DNA from: Clostridia bacterium
GTDB lineage: Bacteria; Bacillota; Clostridia; Oscillospirales; Acutalibacteraceae
Reading direction: 5' to 3'
Length of the DNA stretch: 34,262 nucleotides
NCBI GenBank assembly: GCA_017480115.1
Contig: JAFVBH010000040.1
Location: 1 to 34,262, forward strand
Shown here: positions 24,739 to 30,803 of the stretch, one piece after another
How positions within the stretch are numbered: position 1 is the first letter of the stretch
Layout: each line of letters begins with the position of its first letter
Notes under the pieces: generated by a model
What the model saw: only the letters and a program-made list of their open reading frames with translations
What the model was told of the DNA's origin: nothing
The model's database searches: none
Translations under genes and position numbers: made by a program

Positions 24739-24933
24739 TTATTTCTTCTTTGCATCCGCCCGACCGAGTTCGTAGGCAGCAAGCATGGCATCTTTCAATT
24801 CCCAGACCGCTATATCGAGGAAATCCTCCGAATCGCTGAAGTGTCTCTCAAGGTCTGCTCTTTGTTCCATCGGGCAAATCGTTTTCTGTGCAATCCTCAG
24901 GATTGCCGCATCAAGTTTTGCCTTTTCTTTCAT
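24739..24933 (-). CDS. DUF6900-like small protein
   Basis: 64 residues, ATG at 24933 with GGGAGGGG upstream. Helical; the DFLDIAVWELKDAMLAAYELG pattern resembles DUF6900 proteins of phages and mobile elements, where an aspartate and the AVW motif recur. The gene lies 15 nt after the 64-residue gene and shares its promoter (copy 2), then a terminator. Function unknown. Confidence 0.65.
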   Translation of the reverse strand: MKEKAKLDAAILRIAQKTICPMEQRADLERHFSDSEDFLDIAVWELKDAMLAAYELGRADAKKK

Positions 24934-24948
24934 TTCCGTTCCCCTCCC

Positions 24949-25143
24949 TTAGAAATTGCTTGCGATTGCTTCGTATTCTTTTTTGAGCCGCTCAAGCTCC
25001 TGGGCAATGCATTGTCTGCGGAAACCGTTCTTGCAGGCCTTTCCCTCTTTGGTCAGCCGCTCGATTTCAGCTTTGCGGCGAATCAGAACCTCTTTCTCAT
25101 CGTACTCAAGCGCATCCCTTAAATCTCTTTCAAAAGCTGTCAT
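24949..25143 (-). CDS. small helical protein, unknown function
   Basis: 64 residues from the ATG at 25143 (ACGGAGG upstream). Almost entirely charged helix (RDLRDALEYDEKEVLIRRKAE, then CIAQELERLKKEYEAI), likely a short coiled coil. An upstream in-frame extension through NWIYVVFRGN is open, but that stretch is the conserved promoter core and not likely translated. First gene of a two-gene unit under promoter copy 2. Confidence 0.65.
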   Translation of the reverse strand: MTAFERDLRDALEYDEKEVLIRRKAEIERLTKEGKACKNGFRRQCIAQELERLKKEYEAIASNF

Positions 25144-25174
25144 TTTTTGTTCCTCCGTTTCTTTTGTTGATGTC

Positions 25175-25259
25175 ATATTACCTCTAAAAACTACATATAT
25201 CCAGTTATATTTGAGCATAATCTGCACAAAGATCGGAAGAAAAAACTGTGTATATTATG
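25175..25259 (-). promoter_or_regulatory. dispersed promoter element, copy 2
   Basis: -10 TAATAT (25175-25180), 17 nt, -35 TGGATA (25198-25203), 21 nt, CACA (25225-25228), 18 nt, TGTG (25247-25250). Arms CATAATCTGCACA and TGTGTATATTATG pair at 11 of 13 positions. Confidence 0.75.
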
Positions 25260-25262
25260 ACG

Positions 25263-25287
25263 AAAAAGAGGGCCTTTTCGGACCCTC
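25263..25287 (-). terminator. intrinsic terminator after the 96-residue gene
   Basis: Minus-strand stem GAGGGTCC/GGCCCTC (25268-25287) with loop GAAAA, followed by TTTTT. It sits 4 nt before the inverted repeat of promoter copy 2, isolating the two units. Confidence 0.8.
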
Positions 25288-25304
25288 CAGGACATTCAGA
25301 TAAT

Positions 25305-25595
25305 TCAGCAATGGTATGTTTCGTTCATTCCCCATGCGAGTGCGTGACCGTCATCGTAAAACTGCCTGTCGGAAACGGCGACCAGTTTAACGCGTCCCTC
25401 GCAGGTGTGGTCATCGGTTATGAATTTGTAAACTGCGGAAAAATGGCAATTGCCGTCTCTGCGATAACTGTATCCGGCGATGATGGTAAACTCATCAAAA
25501 GTTATGATCCTGGACCAACGCAATTCGAGGTTTTCCGGTGTGCTTTCTGCGGGCAGCCGATAAGTCTTTCTGAGGGTTTCAAGTGTTTTGTCCAT
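25305..25595 (-). CDS. small protein of unknown function (96 residues)
   Basis: ATG at 25595 with GGAGG upstream. N-terminal helix (MDKTLETLRKTYRLP), then a mainly beta protein with aromatic residues (FTIIAGYSYRRDGNCHF, VYKFITDD) and a His/Cys C-terminus. Not recognised. Single-gene unit: promoter copy 3 upstream, terminator downstream. Confidence 0.7.
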   Translation of the reverse strand: MDKTLETLRKTYRLPAESTPENLELRWSRIITFDEFTIIAGYSYRRDGNCHFSAVYKFITDDHTCEGRVKLVAVSDRQFYDDGHALAWGMNETYHC

Positions 25596-25626
25596 TGGGG
25601 TATCCTCCGTTCGTTTTTGTAGTCAC

Positions 25627-25711
25627 ATATTAACTCTGGCAAGAGGATATATCCAGTTATATCTCCGCATAAACTACACAAAGATGTATGACCGATTTTG
25701 TGTAGTTTACA
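25627..25711 (-). promoter_or_regulatory. dispersed promoter element, copy 3 (perfect inverted repeat)
   Basis: -10 TAATAT (25627-25632), 17 nt, -35 TGGATA (25650-25655), 21 nt, CACA (25677-25680), 18 nt, TGTG (25699-25702). The arms TAAACTACACAAA (25670-25682) and TTTGTGTAGTTTA (25697-25709) are a perfect 13-bp inverted repeat. The spacer between -35 and -10 differs from other copies, which shows the boxes are conserved rather than the whole stretch. Confidence 0.78.
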
Positions 25712-25719
25712 ACTTCCGG

Positions 25720-25749
25720 GAAGAGAGAAACAGAGCCTTTCGGCTCCGT
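25720..25749 (-). terminator. terminator-like hairpin after the 59-residue gene
   Basis: Minus-strand stem ACGGAGCC-GAAA-GGCTCTGT followed by the pyrimidine run TTCTCTCTT. The tail is C-interrupted, so strength is uncertain. Confidence 0.55.
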
Positions 25750-25762
25750 CTCCACAGGTCGT

Positions 25763-25942
25763 TCAGCAAAAGCTGATTACCAGAATTCCGCTGCCGAAGA
25801 ACCAGCTTTGTTCCTCGCAGGGGTCCTGCCGGAAGCCATCCTTCGCCTGTTCGATCAGGCGCTTCAGTTTTTCTTCCCCGGCAAGCTCTGCGGCCGCCTT
25901 TGTTGTGATCTTTTTGCCGTTGAAATGAAATATTGTTTTCAT
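25763..25942 (-). CDS. small protein of unknown function (59 residues)
   Basis: ATG at 25942 with ACGGAGGG upstream. Sequence MKTIFHFNGKKITTKAAAEL, then a helix and EQSWFFGSGILVISF at the end: a short beta-alpha-beta layout. I recognise no function. Own promoter (copy 4) and a terminator-like hairpin downstream. Confidence 0.68.
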   Translation of the reverse strand: MKTIFHFNGKKITTKAAAELAGEEKLKRLIEQAKDGFRQDPCEEQSWFFGSGILVISFC

Positions 25943-25974
25943 GGTGTTGCCCTCCGTTTGTTTTTTGTGTCTGT

Positions 25975-26059
25975 ATATTAACTCTGAAAAGCACATATAT
26001 CCAGTTATTTCTGTTCATATATTGCACAAACATCGAGGCGGGAAACTGTTCATATCGTC
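25975..26059 (-). promoter_or_regulatory. dispersed promoter element, copy 4
   Basis: -10 TAATAT (25975-25980), 17 nt, -35 TGGATA (25998-26003), 21 nt, CACA (26025-26028), 18 nt, TGTT (26047-26050). Start codon 32 nt downstream of the -10. Confidence 0.7.
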
Positions 26060-26077
26060 AGCCCTTTAATTTGCGCG

Positions 26078-26097
26078 AAAAGCCGCCTGTTTCGGCT
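26078..26097 (-). terminator. weak terminator-like hairpin after the 64-residue gene
   Basis: Minus-strand AGCCG/CGGCT stem followed by TTTTCG. Short stem and short T-run. The 26098-26221 stretch between it and the gene stop holds no feature I can support. Confidence 0.4.
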
Positions 26098-26221
26098 CGT
26101 TTTTGCGGTAGGCAAACGGGTCGGAACAAAGAAGAAAAACGCGACACGGGGCAACGTGGGGGAATATACGAAAGCAGCCCGCCGGATTCATTCCGGGGGT
26201 CCGCTTCGCGTCTGTCGGTTC

Positions 26222-26416
26222 TCAAAGGAGGGTCAGGTAACCCGCTTTGGAAACCCTGTATTCTATTATCCATCCTTTCCGTCCCGCGACGTGAATCAGG
26301 TTGTCGAGCGCGATGCGGTAATCACGGCAGGCGGCTTCCTGTCTCATTTTTCTGTAGGCGTTGTGGTCTCTGACCAGGGCGGCGGCTTTTTCTTTTGCGT
26401 AGGTTTCTGTAAACAT
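26222..26416 (-). CDS. small protein of unknown function (64 residues)
   Basis: ATG at 26416, with ACGGAGG upstream. Basic helical N-terminal two thirds (EKAAALVRDHNAYRKMRQEA) and a short C-terminal beta part (GWIIEYRVSKAGYLTLL). Could bind nucleic acid; no motif proves it. Under promoter copy 5. Confidence 0.65.
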   Translation of the reverse strand: MFTETYAKEKAAALVRDHNAYRKMRQEAACRDYRIALDNLIHVAGRKGWIIEYRVSKAGYLTLL

Positions 26417-26449
26417 CGTTTTTGTTCCTCCGTTCAATTTGGTAGTGTC

Positions 26450-26534
26450 ATATTAACTCTGAAAGACACATATATCCAGTATTTTATCGAAATAAACTAC
26501 ACAAAGATGCTGCCAATATACTGTACATATTTGG
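26450..26534 (-). promoter_or_regulatory. dispersed promoter element, copy 5
   Basis: -10 TAATAT (26450-26455), 17 nt, -35 TGGATA (26473-26478), 21 nt, CACA (26500-26503), 18 nt, TGTA (26522-26525). The ATG found in most upstream arms is ATT here, which argues against a translated leader. Confidence 0.7.
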
Positions 26535-26560
26535 GCGATCTTGAAAAGCCAAGACCGCCC
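26533..26560 (-). other. strong stem-loop after the DUF3846-like gene
   Basis: GGGCGGTCTTG pairs with CAAGATCGCCC (11 bp with one G-T) around a short loop. No T-run follows, so it may be an mRNA 3' end stabiliser or a weak terminator. Confidence 0.5.
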
Positions 26561-26569
26561 GCATAACGG

Positions 26570-26914
26570 TTATTCAATTTCTCCGTTTGGTATTTCAGCA
26601 AAAAGCGTTGATAGCTCATGAATTTCGGATTCCGATAGAGAAACACTCCTGCCCAAATGAAAATCCCCGGTTATATAGGCGGTGCCGTAGATAAGTTCCC
26701 CATTCGGCAGACGGCGATTTAGTCGCAGCCCCAATTTCTTTCCGTCCGCATTGATAAACATAAGTGTCTCAGGAGTGGGGCTGAGAACATCAATCGGGCT
26801 GCCGATGGTATCAAGGCGCAATTGAATGTCGTCCGGCGCATCCATCGGATATGGGGCTTTGCCCGGCTCAATCATAAGAATTCTCATCATTTGCGTTACA
26901 TTTTGTTTGTTCAT
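26570..26914 (-). CDS. DUF3846-like protein
   Basis: 114 residues, ATG at 26914 with ACGGAGG upstream. The pattern MRILMIEPGKAPYPMDAPDD, a central FINADGKKLGLRLNRRL and GTAYITGD followed by an acidic helix is that of DUF3846 proteins, common on mobile elements and phages of Clostridia. Their function is unknown. Promoter copy 6 upstream is degenerate in its -35. Confidence 0.7.
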   Translation of the reverse strand: MNKQNVTQMMRILMIEPGKAPYPMDAPDDIQLRLDTIGSPIDVLSPTPETLMFINADGKKLGLRLNRRLPNGELIYGTAYITGDFHLGRSVSLSESEIHELSTLFAEIPNGEIE

Positions 26915-26945
26915 GGATATGACCTCCGTTCAAATTGGTAGGCAC

Positions 26946-27030
26946 ATATTAAATCATTCCACGGGGAAAGTCCAGAAAAATTGAAGTATAATATGCACAA
27001 AGATCACCAAAGGGATCTGTGCTGTTTATT
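26946..27030 (-). promoter_or_regulatory. dispersed promoter element, copy 6 (degenerate -35)
   Basis: -10 TAATAT kept (26946-26951). The -35 position (26969-26974) reads TGGACT instead of TGGATA, and the flanking ATAT is lost. CACA (26996-26999), 18 nt, TGTG (27018-27021) are intact and the spacing is unchanged. Confidence 0.6.
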
Positions 27031-27052
27031 TTTCTTTTTCGCAACGGGTATT

Positions 27053-27394
27053 CTATCCGTGGTCAGCTGAAATCTTCGTTTTTAATTCCTGAAGGAGATC
27101 CTCGTAGGGCTCGTACAATTCCCACGTGCGCCAGAAGTACCAATCCCTAATGATACCCCGTATATAGAAATCCATCTCTTTTATGCTTCCGAATACCGAA
27201 GCTCTTGGATCGATTTTCCTTTTCAGGTCGTCCGGTGCGTACACAGCCTTCCGCATTATGGCCTTCGTTGGACTGAAAACATACTGCTTCCCGATTTTGA
27301 TTACGTGCCATTTCATAGTGCGGATCGCTGCTTGGCTTTGAAGGGAAAGCGTGCAGGGGAACTCCTTGAGTTCGTGCTTTTCGATTTGCTGCAT
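27053..27394 (-). CDS. protein of unknown function (113 residues)
   Basis: ATG at 27394 with AAAGGAGG upstream. Mixed alpha/beta, with KWHVIKIGKQYVFSPTKAIM and an aromatic-rich stretch (IRGIIRDWYFWRTWELYEPY). No family recognised. Transcribed from promoter copy 7; copy 8 lies just behind it. Confidence 0.68.
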   Translation of the reverse strand: MQQIEKHELKEFPCTLSLQSQAAIRTMKWHVIKIGKQYVFSPTKAIMRKAVYAPDDLKRKIDPRASVFGSIKEMDFYIRGIIRDWYFWRTWELYEPYEDLLQELKTKISADHG

Positions 27395-27423
27395 GGTACT
27401 GGCCTCCTTTGTATTTCAGCGAC

Positions 27424-27508
27424 ATATTAACTCTAAAATCTACATATATCCAGTTAATTCGACTCATAAGACGCACAAAGATGAGGCGCGTATATTGTGA
27501 ATATTATA
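27424..27508 (-). promoter_or_regulatory. dispersed promoter element, copy 7
   Basis: -10 TAATAT (27424-27429), 17 nt, -35 TGGATA (27447-27452), 21 nt, CACA (27474-27477), 18 nt, TGTG (27496-27499). Start codon of the 113-residue gene 29 nt downstream. Confidence 0.72.
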
Positions 27509-27544
27509 CCCGCATTTTTCGGGCAGTTTCAGGGGTTCACTTCC

Positions 27545-27629
27545 ATTATAACTCCGGGGCCCTGATATATCCAGTAATATATCTTCATAATATACACAAA
27601 GATGAGGAGTGTAAACTGTATACATTATG
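27545..27629 (-). promoter_or_regulatory. dispersed promoter element, copy 8 (no gene attached)
   Basis: -10 TATAAT (27545-27550, perfect consensus), 17 nt, -35 TGGATA (27568-27573), 21 nt, CACA (27595-27598), 18 nt, TGTA (27617-27620). It lies 121 bp upstream of copy 7 with no open frame of note in between, so its own gene appears lost. The 27395-27668 gap holds only copies 7 and 8. Confidence 0.72.
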
Positions 27630-27668
27630 ACGGAGAACGGGGCCCGAAGGTCCGGCAGTTCCCGTGTT

Positions 27669-28172
27669 TCACCGTTTCATAATCCGCTCAAGGAGCTGTT
27701 CGTACAGGGTTTTATATAAATCCCGCTGGGCGCGGAGAACGGTCTGTTCTTCTGTGTCGCCGTCTGCGGGTGACGTGGTCTGCGCGGGCGGTGTGCCTGT
27801 CGCAAACAGAGCGGTTTTGTTGAGCGCCGTGCTGCCTTTCAAATCAAGACTTATTTCAAGCGCAGCATCAAGCATTTCAAGTTCCAGGTCGGATAAAGAA
27901 CCAACATAATCACCGAGCCGTTCAACCGAAACGGAAGTAATCTGTTCGCAAATTGCAATAGATGTTCTTCCGGTCGCACGAATGTCAATATGGGTTGGAA
28001 GTCTGTTTTTTGGTTTTGTGGTTAGATATACAACCTCAACGACCGGGGAAAACTCGTTGTTTTTATCATTTGAAACAATGATTGCAGGTCTGCCTGATCG
28101 CTGTTCACTTCCATATTCATGCACATCCCGGACACTCGTAACGTAATAAACGTCACCCCTTCTGATTTCCAT
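27669..28172 (-). CDS. PemK/MazF-family endoribonuclease-like protein with C-terminal coiled coil
   Basis: 167 residues from the ATG at 28172 (AAAGGGGGCGG upstream). Residues 1-112 have the MazF/PemK core: MEIRRGDVYYV, SGRPAIIVSNDKN, VVYLTTKPKNRLPTHI, ICEQITSVSVERLGDYVG. A Thr/Pro-rich linker and a C-terminal helix (LRAQRDLYKTLYEQLLERIM) are added, as in phage versions. MazF proteins cut mRNA at short sites. No MazE-like antitoxin is adjacent: the neighbours are a zinc ribbon and the cyclotransferase. Either the zinc ribbon, the C-terminal helix or a distant gene restrains it, or it serves another purpose. Confidence 0.85.
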   Translation of the reverse strand: MEIRRGDVYYVTSVRDVHEYGSEQRSGRPAIIVSNDKNNEFSPVVEVVYLTTKPKNRLPTHIDIRATGRTSIAICEQITSVSVERLGDYVGSLSDLELEMLDAALEISLDLKGSTALNKTALFATGTPPAQTTSPADGDTEEQTVLRAQRDLYKTLYEQLLERIMKR

Positions 28173-28186
28173 AAATCCGCCCCCTT

Positions 28187-28396
28187 TCAATCATCGGTAT
28201 TTTGATAGCGGTGGAGCGTCTGAAGAATCTGTTCCTGTTCATCGCTTTTGATTCCAATGCTTGCAAGCGCCTCCCGAACGCCGCAATCGGGGCAGATTTC
28301 CGTTTTATTGTCCCTGCGGGAAAGCGCCGGATGTTCCGCATATGTACGCCCGCAAAACGGACATTTTCTTGTATGAAAGTTTATGATGTTTTTCAT
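28187..28396 (-). CDS. small zinc-ribbon protein
   Basis: 69 residues. Two CxxC pairs, C12-C15 (CPFCG) and C35-C38 (CPDCG), form a likely zinc ribbon, followed by a helix (EALASIGIKSDEQEQILQTL). The ATG at 28396 overlaps the cyclotransferase stop as ATGA, and the MazF-like gene starts 14 nt after its stop. It could bind nucleic acid or act with the MazF-like protein; unproven. Confidence 0.75.
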   Translation of the reverse strand: MKNIINFHTRKCPFCGRTYAEHPALSRRDNKTEICPDCGVREALASIGIKSDEQEQILQTLHRYQNTDD

Positions 28397-28860
28397 TTCA
28401 GTTCCCCCAAACTGTATTTATATGCTTCAATCAAAAGATTGTGGTCAAAGCCGAAAGTCGTGTAGCCGTCTGCGCATCCCCGCAGATAAGACCGCGAGGG
28501 GATACCGATATTTCTTTCCTCGTGCATGATGTAAACAAAAACTGAGCGGTTGCGAATTTTTCCGCTTCGGATGCCTTTGATCGGCAGCTTCATTTCAGCT
28601 TTGTAGTAAAAGTACGGGAAGCCCTCATATCGGTCCAGCCGAAGTTCATCCTCCGGGGACACTTCCCATGCCGCGACGGGCACCGCATACCCCTCTGCCT
28701 TTTCAATGGTCAGATAGGAACCCGTCTTGCTTCCTTTGAACAGAAGTCGGTAACCGGGGATTTCGGACGTTCCGATCACTCTTGCGGTTGGGCAGCGGAA
28801 ACGCATCTGCTCAATGTTCAGATTGCTTCCGTAGGCGATGTAGTATCTTTTTTCAGGCAT
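28393..28860 (-). CDS. gamma-glutamylcyclotransferase-like (AIG2/GGCT fold) protein
   Basis: 155 residues from the ATG at 28860 (AAAGGAG 8 nt upstream). The substrate-loop motif YIAYGSN (8-13) and the catalytic Glu79 in LDRYEGFPYFY are present, as is YIMHEER near the C-terminus. GGCT-fold enzymes release 5-oxoproline from gamma-glutamyl amides. In phages they are often found beside amidoligases, as here, and the pair is thought to make and remove gamma-glutamyl linkages on peptides or the cell surface. Cotranscribed after the amidoligase from promoter copy 9. Confidence 0.85.
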   Translation of the reverse strand: MPEKRYYIAYGSNLNIEQMRFRCPTARVIGTSEIPGYRLLFKGSKTGSYLTIEKAEGYAVPVAAWEVSPEDELRLDRYEGFPYFYYKAEMKLPIKGIRSGKIRNRSVFVYIMHEERNIGIPSRSYLRGCADGYTTFGFDHNLLIEAYKYSLGELK

Positions 28861-28939
28861 AAAAAAATCTCCTTTCACTTAGCCTTCTACCACCTTAAGC
28901 CCGCCGAAGCGGGGGGAAGGGGGCCTGCGGCTAATTCCT

Positions 28940-29890
28940 TCAAGCTGCGTTTCTGCCGTGCCGGAAGGCTGTGTCGCCGTCAAGGCGTTTCGTGAAAAGG
29001 GTTCTTGCCGTTTCAAATTCTTCTCCGATGAATCCGAGGCGGAGGAGCCAGGTTCTCATCGCGTATTTGGGGTTTTCGGTTTGCTGCGGTTTGGGGCTTG
29101 CGGTTTTTACCGTTTTTGCCATTTGGCTGAGCGCGAGGCAAAGCTGAATGTAACTCTTAAGCTGTCCGGCGTGAAGTCCGTTTTTTCTACCGTCGGCCGG
29201 GGCTTCAAATTGGAAAAGCCTGAATTCAATCGTGCCCTTTGTGAAGGTGGCGTGCAGGTTCAGCATATGATAGCGGCTGCCGTGGTAATGAGCCGTTCTT
29301 CCTCTGTAGGAAGGCTGCGTATCGTACCAAATGTCGGCAAGTTCCGCCATCGTTTTGGGCTTTTTGCTGTTGACCTGATGAAGGAAATTCGGGTCAACCG
29401 TTTTGCAGTAATTACTGATCCTCTCGGCGTCAATTTTCAGGGCTTTTGCAAGAAGGCTTTAGTGGCTTGCCATGATGTTCGCAAGGTTTCTGAGCGTCTT
29501 TGCATCGTGGCCGTTCGCGCCGATGTGAATGTGAACTCCGCAGCCGCGAGTTGGGTCACTTTTTGCTCCGGCTTTTCTCAGCCGTCTGATCAGCCCCTGC
29601 AGGCTTTCCATATCGTCGTAGGTAAGGATCGGGGTGACCATTTCGCATTTTTCATCTTCAGGCCCCTCAATTGAAACGTCCCTTGTGAATTTCCATTCGC
29701 GGTTGTCCTGATCCCATGCGCTCCAGGCTGAGTAGCCGTTGCGGTAGTCGGTGTTCTCATACCGTCCGGTGCCGAAGTATTCTGCGGCGAGCTTCGCGGC
29801 TTTCGATCTTGTGATGTTGTTCATCTCAACCTCAACCCCGATGGTCTGCTTTTTCATTTCCGCGATTTGTTTTCTGGTCTTTTCGTTCAT
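28940..29890 (-). pseudogene. amidoligase (COOH-NH2 ligase), interrupted by one in-frame stop
   Basis: A 316-residue frame from the ATG at 29890 (ACGGAGG upstream). The N-terminal QTIGVEVEMNNITRSKAAKL, DPTRGCGVHIHIGANGHDA and later HYHGSRYHMLNLHATF and GTIEFRLFQFEAP match phage amidoligases of the glutamine-synthetase-like superfamily. A TAA at 29459-29461 follows NIMASH; the same frame continues with SLLAKALKIDAERI and the rest of the domain. The site fits GAA (Glu) mutated to TAA. Two shorter products are possible: the N-terminal 143 residues, and a restart at 29350. The last 45 residues (AMRTWLLRLGFIGEEF) form a module also seen in the protein at 30800. Confidence 0.8.
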
Positions 29891-29921
29891 TTTGTTTGCC
29901 TCCGTTCGTTTTTGTAGTGTC

Positions 29922-30006
29922 ATATTAACTCTAAAAACCACATATATCCAGTTAATTCGAGTCATATACTACACAAACATTCAGAGTCGGTTTTGTGTAT
30001 ATTTCA
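29922..30006 (-). promoter_or_regulatory. dispersed promoter element, copy 9
   Basis: -10 TAATAT (29922-29927), 17 nt, -35 TGGATA (29945-29950), 21 nt, CACA (29972-29975), 18 nt, TGTG (29994-29997). It would drive the amidoligase-GGCT-zinc ribbon-MazF unit. Confidence 0.75.
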
Positions 30007-30009
30007 GCA

Positions 30010-30276
30010 CTATTCCTGCATTCCTGAAAAGAACAATTGACAGGCAACCCGGAAGCCCTCTTTGAACGCTTCCTCTGCGTGATGGACGCCCAGGTCGATC
30101 CGTGTAGTTATCAGTTTATCGAAATCCTCTTTTAGATCGGCGGGAAGTTTTTCCTCCAACGCATCCCGTTGGGATTTGTACTTTTCATACAGTTCGGCTG
30201 CTTCCGGGGAACGTTCCGCTGTCGTTTCAAATGGATCGATTTCGCCGTAAAAGAGGCGGGATAGGATATCACTCAT
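30010..30276 (-). CDS. DUF6809-like small protein
   Basis: 88 residues; the ATG at 30276 overlaps the upstream stop as ATGA. Starts SDILSRLFYGEIDPFE, then a long charged helix and a C-terminal HHAEEAFKEGFRVACQLF helix, the pattern of DUF6809 proteins of Clostridia phages. No known function. Last gene of the three-gene unit that starts at 31519. Confidence 0.7.
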   Translation of the reverse strand: MSDILSRLFYGEIDPFETTAERSPEAAELYEKYKSQRDALEEKLPADLKEDFDKLITTRIDLGVHHAEEAFKEGFRVACQLFFSGMQE

Positions 30277-30803
30277 ACCGTTTTTCCCTCAATTATTTTA
30301 CACTCATCTTCCCCAAAGGCAACCGCAAGGGTGGACCCGCAATCCCACGCGACGTGAATGCTCCCGGCATCGTCCACCACCTGTACGGTTCCCCGGCAGC
30401 CGGGGACAAGCGTTTTATTATACGGGTCATCCATTTTTACGAGTTCAACTCTTGTCCCGGCTGTATATCGCTTTCGGAGAATAGCGAGATCGTTTTCAGA
30501 GATCAGATATCGTGCCGTGCCCGAATGTGGGATAGGCATATCCGTGATGATGTAAAACAGATTCGGATTTTCTTCATCTGCAACGCATTTGAAGATTGGT
30601 TCCCAAAGCAGCTCGGATGCCGTAATATTGATTTGCATATCGGACGAACCGAGATGGCCGGGGATGTTTTCGCCGCGCAGCAATGCCCGCCCAAGTTCAG
30701 GTGTGAGATAGACATAACCGCCAGGCGTCATCATGTCCAAAGTCGCATCGGGGTGGGATTCAAGGAAGTCTTTCAAAAGCATCGACGTATATGCCATTGT
30801 CAT
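30273..30803 (-). CDS. DUF4314-containing protein
   Basis: 176 residues from the ATG at 30803, which overlaps the upstream stop as ATGA; the ATG at 30797 fits the GGGGGGA site better. The C-terminal 65 residues (YTAGTRVELVKMDDPYN, GCRGTVQVVDDAGSIHVAWD) match DUF4314, a small SH3-like domain common on mobile elements. The N-terminal 105 residues (LLKDFLESHPDATLDMMTPG) occur in related phage proteins. Function unknown. Confidence 0.75.
   Translation of the reverse strand: MTMAYTSMLLKDFLESHPDATLDMMTPGGYVYLTPELGRALLRGENIPGHLGSSDMQINITASELLWEPIFKCVADEENPNLFYIITDMPIPHSGTARYLISENDLAILRKRYTAGTRVELVKMDDPYNKTLVPGCRGTVQVVDDAGSIHVAWDCGSTLAVAFGEDECKIIEGKTV

Noticed and set aside
26058..26273. 71-codon open frame on the minus strand between two small genes
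   Set aside because: No ribosome binding site, Pro/Arg-rich composition typical of a chance frame, and it overlaps the better supported 64-residue gene and a hairpin.
27669..28396. Classical MazE-MazF toxin-antitoxin pair
   Set aside because: The neighbour is a zinc ribbon with two CxxC motifs and has no MazE-like DNA-binding pattern; the pairing is only a possibility.
28940..29350. Separate gene for the C-terminal amidoligase part
   Set aside because: It is in the same frame as the upstream part with only one stop between, no ribosome binding site precedes the ATG at 29350, and conserved domain sequence continues through the gap.
25144..29965. A recurring peptide-like sequence NWIYVxFRVN with an upstream ATG in front of several small genes, as if a conserved leader peptide were encoded
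   Set aside because: The DNA boxes are invariant even at third codon positions, while the codons between them vary freely or carry a different composition (copies 3 and 8). Copy 5 lacks the ATG, the frame relation to the next gene differs, and the stretch lies upstream of the predicted transcription start. It is better read as promoter DNA.
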